From the NCBI GenBank assembly GCA_021789755.1, contig JAJYJD010000006.1, positions 1-30,231 on the forward strand: a DNA stretch of 30,231 nucleotides, given 5' to 3'. This document shows, in pieces, positions 22,070-28,768 of the stretch (positions are counted from its first letter, which is position 1; every line of letters begins with the position of its first letter). The DNA comes from Bacteroidota bacterium (lineage in GTDB: Bacteria; Bacteroidota; Ignavibacteria; Kryptoniales; JAKASW01). The position numbers and the translations under genes were made by a program. The notes beneath the pieces were generated by a model. The model did not search any database and was not told where the DNA came from. It saw only the letters and a list, made by a program, of their open reading frames with translations.

Positions 22070-23209
22070 TCATAAGACAATAACCAGACCGACCGCCGCG
22101 GCGATTCCCATTCCGCCGCCGAAATAGAATGCTGCGGACGGACCAATATGCTGCCAAAGCTCCCCGGCTATGAACGAAGCAGGGAAGAGCCCGATGCCGA
22201 GGATGGTAGCATGCAGACCGATCGCGGTTGCACGGACTTCCGCCGGCGCGAGATCGGCAACCAGAGCTTTCTCGATGCCGTCCGTAAAGCCGCTGTACAG
22301 GCCGTAGACGCCGAAGAGAGTCCACAAGAGCCATGCATGCTCCGGACCGGAGACGAGAGCGAAACCAAGGTAAACGAGCCCGTAGAAAATGTATCCCGCA
22401 ACGAGGAGTCGTTTCCGACCGATCCGGTCGGAGAGCCTGCCGGCGGGATACGACACGATTCCATAAATGATATTGTAGACAAGATAGAGAAGAACCGCTG
22501 TGGCAGGAGTAAAGCCTATATCGCTGGAACGGAGGAGAAGGAATGTGTTCGAAGAATTTCCAAGCGTGAAGATGAACGCGACGATCAGGAAAAGCCGGAG
22601 TTTCCTGGGGAGAATTTTCCATTTCAGAGATGGGGGTTTCCTGACTTCAGTTTCTTTTTTCTTCTCCTTCACCATGAAGAGGAGTACAATCCCGACAAGC
22701 GCCGGGAGCAGCGACCAGAGGAAAACACCCGAGTAATCCCCGGCATGCCGAGTCAGGAAGTAATATGCGAGGAGGACACCTATCGCCGCGCCGCCTGTGT
22801 CCATCGCGCGGTGGAGTCCGAAGGCCATCCCCTTTTTCGCCGGGTCGGCGCTATCGGCAATAAGTGCATCTCTGGGAGCGGTGCGGATTCCCTTCCCGAG
22901 CCTGTCGACGACACGCCCCGCGAAGACGAAGCCCCAGCTGTTTGCAATATAAAGGAGGAACTTCCCGAACGCTGACGAAGCGTAGCCGGTGATAGCCAAA
23001 ACCTTCCTGTTCCGGAATTTGTCGGAGATATAGCCGGAGAAGACTTTGAGGAGGCTGGCGATGCTCTCCGCAACTCCCTCAATTAGACCAAGCACGGCAG
23101 GGCTGGCACCGAGCGTCGTCGTGAGGAAGAAGGGAATAAGCGGATAAACCATCTCGCTCGCGATGTCGGTGAAAAAGGAAGTCAGGCCGAGTATGACGAC
23201 GTTGAACAT
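22070..23209 (-). CDS. Major facilitator superfamily permease
   Basis: This 379-aa protein has about 12 hydrophobic segments. Both halves carry the MFS loop 2-3 motif: 'GYISDKFRNRKVLAITGY' in the N-terminal half and 'GRLSDRIGRKRLLVAGY' in the C-terminal half. 'FFTDIASEMVYPLIPFFL' at the start and 'GKGIRTAPRDALIADS' after TM4 are typical of a bacterial MFS subgroup of unknown substrate. A basic, Lys/Glu-rich central loop ('FMVKEKKKETEVRKPPSLKW') separates the halves. No neighbouring gene indicates a substrate; drug or metabolite export is possible. Its C-terminus ('AAVGLVIVL') is short for the last helix but complete, with a clear TGA. Confidence 0.88.
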   Translation of the reverse strand: MFNVVILGLTSFFTDIASEMVYPLIPFFLTTTLGASPAVLGLIEGVAESIASLLKVFSGYISDKFRNRKVLAITGYASSAFGKFLLYIANSWGFVFAGRVVDRLGKGIRTAPRDALIADSADPAKKGMAFGLHRAMDTGGAAIGVLLAYYFLTRHAGDYSGVFLWSLLPALVGIVLLFMVKEKKKETEVRKPPSLKWKILPRKLRLFLIVAFIFTLGNSSNTFLLLRSSDIGFTPATAVLLYLVYNIIYGIVSYPAGRLSDRIGRKRLLVAGYIFYGLVYLGFALVSGPEHAWLLWTLFGVYGLYSGFTDGIEKALVADLAPAEVRATAIGLHATILGIGLFPASFIAGELWQHIGPSAAFYFGGGMGIAAAVGLVIVL

Positions 23210-23389
23210 AAGGAAAGTTAAGTCAAGCCTCTCAAATTATCCTACTCGCCATGCCGTAATGTTGAAACTGACTTGTGCCAGGGCGATTCCTGTACGAGAA
23301 AGGGCCGGATTTATAAATGAATCCGCACCCCGAAAGCACAATAATAGTGACGATGCGATCTTTTCAAGTATTCCTCCCACATATGAGCG

Positions 23390-23746
23390 TTAGATCCATT
23401 CCGCATCCACCGTCCTCTCGTTCCTCACGTTGCCGGTGTTCAGCGTCGTTTTCGGCTCGAGGAGGAGAACGTGAACTTCTTCGTTAGCGACGGGCATGTG
23501 CTCAACGCCCTTCGGCACGATGAAGAACTCGCCGTCTTCCAATTCTATGTCGCGATCTTTCAGTCTGATTACTAGTTTTCCCCTGATGACGAGAAAGAGC
23601 TCGTCTTCTTTTTCGTGCGAATGCCAGACGAATTCGCCTTTGAGTTTCACGAGCTTGGCGTAAGAGTCGTTTATTTCTCCCACTATCTTTGGACTCCAGT
23701 ACTCGTTAAAGAGTCCGAGCTTCTGACTAAGATTGATTTTCTGCAT
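23390..23746 (-). CDS. Single-domain cupin protein
   Basis: This 118-aa protein consists of one cupin barrel. Motif 1 is 'WHSHEKEDELFLVIRG', giving metal ligands His42, His44 and Glu49; motif 2 is 'EDGEFFIVPKGVEHMPVANEE', giving His83. All four canonical ligands are present, so it probably binds a divalent metal. Small cupins of this kind act as isomerases, dioxygenases or small-molecule binders, and no specific reaction can be assigned. The ribosome site is weak (GGAGAGG, about 14 bases upstream). It is transcribed away from the desaturase gene, with 339 bp between them, and is separated from the MFS gene by 180 bp without a visible gene. Confidence 0.88.
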   Translation of the reverse strand: MQKINLSQKLGLFNEYWSPKIVGEINDSYAKLVKLKGEFVWHSHEKEDELFLVIRGKLVIRLKDRDIELEDGEFFIVPKGVEHMPVANEEVHVLLLEPKTTLNTGNVRNERTVDAEWI

Positions 23747-24085
23747 AGATGTGTTTGTATCCTCTCCGTTTGAATCTCAGCGAAACTACGATGCCTCGTC
23801 GAGAAAAACAAACCTTCGGTAGCGGGCTATTTTGAATCGAAGTATCGGCACACAGATAACACGGGAAAAAACAAGACAACCACGGATCAGATTATTACTA
23901 ATAGATGTATCAGTGAGAATCCGTGCCTTATCAGTGTACTCTGTGTGCAGGAATCTTAATGCGGCCCACCACCAAACCTTCTTGTTTATCGGCTGCAACT
24001 GTCATAATATGAATAGGTTGAGCCCTGTTGGTTGCAGAATACACGCACGCGGCTGAATTTCCCACGGTCTAAACAGAGAGAAGCG
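23747..24085. other. Divergent intergenic region between the cupin and desaturase genes
   Basis: This 339-bp gap must hold promoters for both flanking genes, but I cannot fix one with confidence. Its centre is occupied by an inverted repeat (23848-23948). No coding sequence is supported. Confidence 0.55.
23848..23948. repeat. Imperfect palindromic intergenic repeat with 17-base arms
   Basis: The left arm GCACACAGATAACACGG (23848-23864) and right arm CAGTGTACTCTGTGTGC (23932-23948) are inverted copies matching at 14 of 17 positions. Inside, CACGGAT (23881-23887) faces ATCCGTG (23919-23925). The sequence resembles degenerate 'CCACGGAT...ATCAGTG' palindromes scattered through many environmental bacterial genomes. 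No transposase is present. Confidence 0.5.
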
Positions 24086-25066
24086 ATGCAAAACGAGTCT
24101 ACCTCGATAAACGGATGCCCTCGGGAAAAATACGAGGTCCTGCGCGACCTCGAGAACCCGGTGCGAGAACTGATTTCAAAACACGTATCCAAGCGAGAAC
24201 TCTGGTTCCCATCCGAGTTCCTTCCCGCCGACCAGGGAACGCATAACGAAAAAGAGGTTGCCGAACTCCGGAAGCGTGCGGCCGGGATACCCGACAACGC
24301 AAGAGTCGCAGTAGCGTTGAACATCCTTACCGAAGAAGGCCTGCCTCACTTTCACAGATTGATTGCGGTCAACCTTGGAGACGGCCAGCACTGGAAAGAA
24401 TGGAACGGACTCTGGACCGCAGAAGAAGATCGGCACGGCAATGTTCTCCGCGACTACATCAGAGATTCCCGGCTCCTGAATTTCTCGATCCTCGACAGAC
24501 TTCAGTTCGATTACATAAAGGCGGGCTTCCATCCGATCTGGAACGGCGATCCCTACAAGGTCTTCGTCTACACGAGCGCGCAGGAAAAGGCGACCGCGGT
24601 ATCACATCTCAACACAGGGAAACTCGTTGCCGACAGGGAGCCGCTTCTTTACACCATCACACAGAAAATTGCCCAGGACGAGTCGAGGCACTACGCGTTT
24701 TACCTCAACGTGTTCAAAGAAATATTGGCGCGCGACCCCAACGCGGCGCTCGAGTCGGCCGCCGATGTCATGCCGAGCATAGACATGCCCGGTATATCGA
24801 TGGCGAACTTCAATGACTACGCGGACGTAGTCCGGCGCTCCGGCATTTACGGACCGAGAGAGTACCAGAAGATCGTGGAGCAGTTGATAGGGTCATGGGA
24901 CATTCCTGTGCTGACGCAGCTTAACGAGATCGGAAGGAAGGCCCAGGACAAAATCATGTCGATACCGGCGCGACTTCAGAAGGTCGCTGACTTCATCGAA
25001 TCACGCGTCAACGCGAAGAGCTTCTCGTTCGATGTGATATTCGGACGCGTGCTCGAGATGGCATGA
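24086..25066 (+). CDS. Acyl-[acyl-carrier-protein] desaturase (soluble diiron, stearoyl-ACP type)
   Basis: This is 326 aa from the ATG at 24086, which has GAGAGAAG upstream; an in-frame ATG at 24032 adds 18 residues without a ribosome site. It matches the soluble fatty-acid desaturase 2 family. Diiron ligands are visible in order: Glu83/84 in 'LTEEGLPHFHR', Glu114 and His117 in 'EEDRHG', Glu167 in 'QEKATAVSH', and Glu199 and His202 in 'DESRHYAF'. The enzyme introduces a cis double bond into acyl-ACP using O2 and reduced ferredoxin, adjusting membrane fluidity, so the host must meet oxygen at least at times. The length is typical of bacterial members. A DUF202 membrane protein follows after 64 bases on the same strand. 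Confidence 0.93.
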   Translation: MQNESTSINGCPREKYEVLRDLENPVRELISKHVSKRELWFPSEFLPADQGTHNEKEVAELRKRAAGIPDNARVAVALNILTEEGLPHFHRLIAVNLGDGQHWKEWNGLWTAEEDRHGNVLRDYIRDSRLLNFSILDRLQFDYIKAGFHPIWNGDPYKVFVYTSAQEKATAVSHLNTGKLVADREPLLYTITQKIAQDESRHYAFYLNVFKEILARDPNAALESAADVMPSIDMPGISMANFNDYADVVRRSGIYGPREYQKIVEQLIGSWDIPVLTQLNEIGRKAQDKIMSIPARLQKVADFIESRVNAKSFSFDVIFGRVLEMA

Positions 25067-25130
25067 CGCTGCCGGTGCCGCGGTTTTTGATTGCCACAGA
25101 CAAACATTTTCCGGCCGGGTATTGACTGAA

Positions 25131-25535
25131 ATGGCTGAAGAAGTGAGCACACCGAACGCAAGCAACCGCCGCGTTCACCTTGCAAACGAGCGGACCTTTC
25201 TGGCTTGGATACGCACGAGCATCGGCATAATGGCATTCGGCTTCGTCGTCGAGAAGTTTGCCCTGTTCATAAAGGAAATCTCCCATTTCATAGGGAAGCC
25301 GGGTATTGGCCAATCCGGAGTCCCGCCTGTCCACGGCTACTCGTCGGCGTTCGGTATTCTGCTCGTCGGTTTGGGGGCAGCTATCGGTTTACTTGCTTTC
25401 ATCAGGTATCAGAAAGTGGAGAAGGAGATCGAGGAAGACGCTTACCACTCATCGCCGGCACTCGTCAGGCTGGTCACGGTCACCGTGCTCGCAATCGGAA
25501 TCTTCCTCGTGATTTACCTGATCAAAAGCACGTAA
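25131..25535 (+). CDS. DUF202 (YidH-like) small membrane protein
   Basis: This is 134 aa from the ATG at 25131; an in-frame TTG at 25122 is less likely. The DUF202 signature 'LANERTFLAWIRTSIGIMAFGFVVEKFA' spans residues 17-44. Three membrane segments are visible (about 26-44, 75-93 and 112-131). The function of the family is unknown. It follows the acyl-ACP desaturase by 64 bases in the same direction and is probably co-transcribed, which hints at a membrane-related role but does not prove it. The ribosome site is weak. Confidence 0.88.
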   Translation: MAEEVSTPNASNRRVHLANERTFLAWIRTSIGIMAFGFVVEKFALFIKEISHFIGKPGIGQSGVPPVHGYSSAFGILLVGLGAAIGLLAFIRYQKVEKEIEEDAYHSSPALVRLVTVTVLAIGIFLVIYLIKST

Positions 25536-25629
25536 CCCCTGCCGTGATGCCGCCAGCTTACAGTAAGAACGCTTTCGGCATTACTTATGGATCGGCAGTA
25601 CCGGCCCGGGTCTGAATCTCGAAAGTTTT

Positions 25630-26274
25630 TCAGAACGCGATCCCGGCGCCGAGAGAGAAATCCCCGCCGTTATAGTTCATCCTTCCAGTGACAGGGTTGG
25701 AGAAGTCGGTCATGAGATTGTAACCCACATTCACCACGATTTTGAAATAGCTCCCCATGTAGAAGTCGACCCCGGCTCCTATCCTGCCACCGAACGCCGT
25801 TTCGGTGTGGCTTTCCTGCACCAAAGTCGTCCCGATGGAACTGCTCGCCTCGAAACCGAGAAATGAGCCGGCTCCTAACGACAGGAACGGGCGCACGTGG
25901 GCATCCGGCTCCGGCGCGGGAACGTAGTAACGAATGCCGAGCAAAACCGGAACTACCGTGCCCGCCTCCTGATTTGTGCCAAATATACCGATGTTCGAGC
26001 TCGCCCCTGCGGCGAGGATACCGGCACTCAACGTGACTGCCAGTTCTTCACGAAGGCCGTACGCATAAACAAAATTCCCCACGAACGAGGTGGTGTTGGC
26101 GGTGGTCTGGATGCCGGTAACGCCGACGCTATTGGAGACCTTCGATCCGCCCCACATGCCGAAATTGAATTCGAGGACGGACCTGTTTTTCAGGACAAGA
26201 TCCTGGGCGAAGACAGCCGACCCCGCACAGAACGTTAATGACAAAATCATGATTGCCCCAGACAGGATTTTCAT
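25630..26274 (-). CDS. Outer-membrane beta-barrel protein (OmpA/OmpW-like porin fold)
   Basis: This is 214 aa from the ATG at 26272-26274, chosen because a strong GGAGGT lies six bases upstream and a signal peptide (residues 1-24, ending 'SAVFAQ') follows; the frame upstream to 26340 is not signal-like. The mature part is a small beta-barrel with alternating strands: 'RSVLEFNFGMWGGSKVSNS', 'SFVGNFVYAYGLREELAVTLSAG', 'VVPVLLGIRYYVP', 'VRPFLSLGAGSFLGFEASS', 'TAFGGRIGAGVDFYMG', 'FKIVVNVGYNLMTDF'. It ends in a terminal Phe, as expected for BAM-assembled barrels. There is no peptidoglycan-binding domain. It is convergent with the DUF202 gene, and its precise function is unknown. Confidence 0.82.
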   Translation of the reverse strand: MKILSGAIMILSLTFCAGSAVFAQDLVLKNRSVLEFNFGMWGGSKVSNSVGVTGIQTTANTTSFVGNFVYAYGLREELAVTLSAGILAAGASSNIGIFGTNQEAGTVVPVLLGIRYYVPAPEPDAHVRPFLSLGAGSFLGFEASSSIGTTLVQESHTETAFGGRIGAGVDFYMGSYFKIVVNVGYNLMTDFSNPVTGRMNYNGGDFSLGAGIAF

Positions 26275-26483
26275 TGCAGACCTCCGGTAAAATGTTTTGT
26301 CGGATTCAAGACATTTTATATGAAAATGCCGCGCAATCAACCCGACACTGCTCGCTGGTCTGTAAATCCGCGTTGTCGGGCGCTACGTGTTCATTGGAGC
26401 AGGTAAAAGAGCAGCCCGGAATCACCACGCATTATCACTACCCTTCACTGCGTCAATTTAAATTTCCCCCAACTTAAACACAA

Positions 26484-26496
26484 CCGGCTAAGCCGG
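26484..26496 (-). terminator. Short hairpin terminator after the nitrobindin-like gene
   Basis: On the minus strand a 5-bp stem CCGGC-TTA-GCCGG, followed by TTGTGTTTAAG, lies 15 bases beyond the stop codon at 26512. The stem is short and the T-tract broken, so confidence is modest. Confidence 0.45.
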
Positions 26497-26511
26497 CAGG
26501 CTGAGAGACCT

Positions 26512-27000
26512 TTACAGCCGCGACCGCTGGAGCCTGGCCCTGAGATGCCTGTCGTAGGCGGGATTTTCGGTGGTGCTCATCTGCAACTCGTAATCGATCA
26601 CATTCTCCAGGAAACGAAATCGCCTCCCCGCTTTGAGCAGCCGTGCGTCGTTCAGAATTGAAACACTGTTGAAAGCTATCTCAATGCCGCCGCCGTCGGC
26701 AGTCTTCGCGTCGCCTCTCATAATTTCGACACGTCCGCTTTTCTGTGCGCTCACAAGTTCGAACAGCCCATCGCCCTTGTCGATAATGAATCCGGATTCC
26801 CAAAAGACCGGTCGACCGTTGTTCTCGTCGGAGGACTTGATCCAGGTGCGCTGCTCATAATGTATCACCGGGTCCTTGTCGTTCCTGGTGAATACCAACC
26901 CTTCGTCGTAGTCGACGGATGCTATCGTGGGATATTCTGCCAGCCCCGTCCCCTCCCACTTACCGACAATGAAGCCGAGATCGGCGATCGTTATGGACAT
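26512..27000 (-). CDS. Nitrobindin-like / FABP-type heme-binding beta-barrel protein (DUF1794)
   Basis: This 162-aa protein fits the nitrobindin family, a ten-stranded beta-barrel that binds heme b. The N-terminal 'GKWEGTG' (residues 13-19) is the family signature. 'WIKSSDENNGRPVFWESGFI' and 'GDGLFELVSAQKSGRVEIMRG' follow the barrel strands. The C-terminal 'RHLRARLQR' supplies His152, the position of the proximal heme ligand. Family members react with nitric oxide or peroxynitrite. GGAG six bases before the ATG supports the start. It lies 27 bases after the DinB-family gene, so the two form a small operon ending at a hairpin near 26490. Confidence 0.82.
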   Translation of the reverse strand: MSITIADLGFIVGKWEGTGLAEYPTIASVDYDEGLVFTRNDKDPVIHYEQRTWIKSSDENNGRPVFWESGFIIDKGDGLFELVSAQKSGRVEIMRGDAKTADGGGIEIAFNSVSILNDARLLKAGRRFRFLENVIDYELQMSTTENPAYDRHLRARLQRSRL

Positions 27001-27027
27001 TCCATGCTCCGCTGTCTGAGAAAGTGA

Positions 27028-27501
27028 TCAGGTTAGTTTCCTGTAGACCGTACCTATATAGTCCACGAAATCGGGTTCGAGGCCCTGGGCGCGTATGACA
27101 GACTGGATCTGGGCCCTGTGATGTATCGAATGATAATTGAGCTGGAGAGCGATGTCCTTGAGCGGGGCAGCCCACTCGCCGCCGTCGAAACCGATGAACC
27201 TCCTCTCTTCGTACATCTGTTCCTCTGTCCTGGCCCCGAGGTAATCGAGCCACAGCCTGAGGCTGTCGATCCACTTCGTTTCGAGATCTTCGAATGCGTA
27301 GACCGGGTTCCACCAATCCATCTCTGGTGCTCCCGGGTCGCGGATAATTCTCGCCATCCATTTGTACTGAGAATTTATGAGATGACTGAAGAACCTGACG
27401 GCCTCGCGTTTGTCCGGGAGCTCCAGGATTCTTGCGAGCACCATCCTGTTTGCACGGTCGTTGAATACGAAAGTATCGATGAGGTATTGCTTCATTTCCA
27501 C
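27028..27501 (-). CDS. DinB-family four-helix-bundle protein
   Basis: This is 157 aa beginning at a GTG (27499-27501). GGAGGG lies eight bases before this GTG, whereas an ATG two codons further on would be 14 bases away, so GTG is preferred. The helical pattern and the metal-ligand triad His40 ('FFSHLINSQYKWMARI'), His124 and His128 ('LNYHSIHHRAQIQ') identify the DinB/YfiT-like superfamily. Members include thiol transferases using bacillithiol or mycothiol and proteins of unknown role. Damage-inducibility is historical and not implied here. It is followed after 27 bases by the nitrobindin-like gene. Confidence 0.87.
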   Translation of the reverse strand: MEMKQYLIDTFVFNDRANRMVLARILELPDKREAVRFFSHLINSQYKWMARIIRDPGAPEMDWWNPVYAFEDLETKWIDSLRLWLDYLGARTEEQMYEERRFIGFDGGEWAAPLKDIALQLNYHSIHHRAQIQSVIRAQGLEPDFVDYIGTVYRKLT

Positions 27502-27545
27502 TGTGTTTACCCTCCGCGTAACGTGCCGATTCTGCGGCCGGTTTA

Positions 27546-28085
27546 CTACCTAACGACGCCGCCGGCCCGTTCGTTCCGGGAATTCGCAACGAATGGAATT
27601 TCTTTCCAACGTGTCAGGCAATGTGTTGTTCGGGCATGGTTTTGAGAAGACAGAGGAATCGGCTGAGGGAATATATTCTCGTATGTGGCCTTGAAGTCGC
27701 TGACCATGAATGCGGGGAATCGTCTCACGTCCACGTTGCTGCTTGAAAAGTCTATTTTCCAGATTACCGACTGCCCGGGGGAGAGCGGCACGCCTATCGG
27801 GCAACTGTTGCCTCCGAGCTTCACAAGGAGGGTTGAATCCGTGTAGAACTGACATTCGACATACCACGGTGAGCTGATCGTGCTTGATCCGTCGTTCGTC
27901 GCCAGTCCTCGTGCGACGAGCATCCCCGGACTCGCGATCATGTAGGTTGTGTCTACCGTGAACGATACGTTATTTATATCGGTGCCTGCAGGCTGATCGA
28001 CGCTGACAGGCCCGTCATTCGCGGTCACTTCGCACGAGATGAAGATAAACGAGAACATTGCCGAAAGTGCAAGCATTCCCTTCAT
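27546..28085 (-). CDS. Lipoprotein, tandem paralogue with an apparent stop-loss C-terminal tail
   Basis: This is a 179-aa lipoprotein with a signal ending in 'FIFISC' (Cys18). Residues 36-137 form a single beta-sandwich-like domain closely similar to the lipoprotein encoded at 28203 ('SFTVDTTYMI', 'LVARGLA', 'SSPWYVECQFYTDS', 'IGVPLSPGQSVIWKIDF', 'VDVRRFPAFMVSDFKATYEN'); the pattern recalls FxLYD-type extracellular domains. The paralogue stops where this protein reaches residue 137, but here 42 more residues follow with an unstructured, Arg/Asn-rich look. This suggests the stop codon was lost and translation runs into former intergenic DNA. Cys78 and Cys95, absent from the paralogue, could form a disulfide. 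AGGGAGG precedes the ATG. The role is unknown, but its position next to a TonB receptor suggests the cell surface. Confidence 0.78.
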   Translation of the reverse strand: MKGMLALSAMFSFIFISCEVTANDGPVSVDQPAGTDINNVSFTVDTTYMIASPGMLVARGLATNDGSSTISSPWYVECQFYTDSTLLVKLGGNSCPIGVPLSPGQSVIWKIDFSSSNVDVRRFPAFMVSDFKATYENIFPQPIPLSSQNHARTTHCLTRWKEIPFVANSRNERAGGVVR

Positions 28086-28202
28086 CGAACAACCTCCCTT
28101 TTGCCGGACATATCTTAACCGACATTCGCGGCTTTTTCAAGCCCGGTCTCCGGCTGCGGAGTCATTACAGCGCTTATCGTTGAGGGCGGACGAACAATCA
28201 AT

Positions 28203-28607
28203 TTAGTTCTTGTAAATGGCCCTCAGATCCCCGATCCTGAAATTCGGAAATTGTCTGACGTCCACTGATGTGGTTGAGAAATATATTGTCCAGAATGTCG
28301 ACTGCCCGGGGGAAAGGGGTACACCTATCTGAGTATCGTTGCCGCCGAGTTTGATCGTCATGGTGCTGTCGGTATAGAACTGCCCTTCGACATACCATGG
28401 AGAACTTATGTTCGATGATGCTTTCGCCAGACCGCGGGCAACGAGCTGACCTGACCCGCCAGCGTCGACATACAACGTATCTACGGTGAACGTCACACCG
28501 CTTATTTGAGTATCGTTCCCGGAACCGACTACAGTGCTCCCGTTATTAACTTCGCAAGATGCGAAAACAAACGCCGCGAACACAATAAGGAACAATTTAT
28601 CCTTCAT
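28203..28607 (-). CDS. Lipoprotein, FxLYD-like single domain (tandem paralogue)
   Basis: This is 134 aa from the ATG at 28605-28607, with GGGAG eight bases upstream (a GTG nine bases earlier is in frame but overlaps the ribosome site). The signal ends in 'FVFASC' (Cys18). One beta-rich domain follows: 'QISGVTFTVDTLYVDAGG', 'LVARGLAKASSNISSPWYVEGQFYTDS', 'IKLGGNDTQIGVPLSPGQSTFWTIYF', 'VDVRQFPNFRIGDLRAIYKN'. The next gene downstream encodes a clear paralogue, so the pair arose by tandem duplication. The gene lies between that paralogue and a TonB-dependent receptor on the same strand, with a hairpin between it and the receptor gene. Function unknown. Confidence 0.8.
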   Translation of the reverse strand: MKDKLFLIVFAAFVFASCEVNNGSTVVGSGNDTQISGVTFTVDTLYVDAGGSGQLVARGLAKASSNISSPWYVEGQFYTDSTMTIKLGGNDTQIGVPLSPGQSTFWTIYFSTTSVDVRQFPNFRIGDLRAIYKN

Positions 28608-28690
28608 ATTCCACACTCCCTTTGAAAGGAAATTACGAATGACTTCGCATTTATTCTACACGGGAGAAAGAAGCGATGTGTCACAGAATT

Positions 28691-28732
28691 GTAAGAAGAG
28701 GGTCAAATTCGTCTGTTTTCCAATTTGATCCC
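28691..28732 (-). terminator. Hairpin downstream of the second TonB receptor gene
   Basis: On the minus strand GGGATCAAATT pairs with AATTTGACCC (one bulged A) around a 12-base loop, followed by TCTTCTTAC. It begins 37 bases beyond the receptor's stop codon and may be a terminator or mRNA-stabilising hairpin. Confidence 0.45.
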
Positions 28733-28768
28733 GACGATGGGGCCTGTCTTAATTATACGTTCCATTCT

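Noticed and set aside
21993..22975. Open frames overlapping the MFS permease on both strands
   Set aside because: The permease frame has 12 membrane segments and both MFS motifs; the others have charged, low-information translations.
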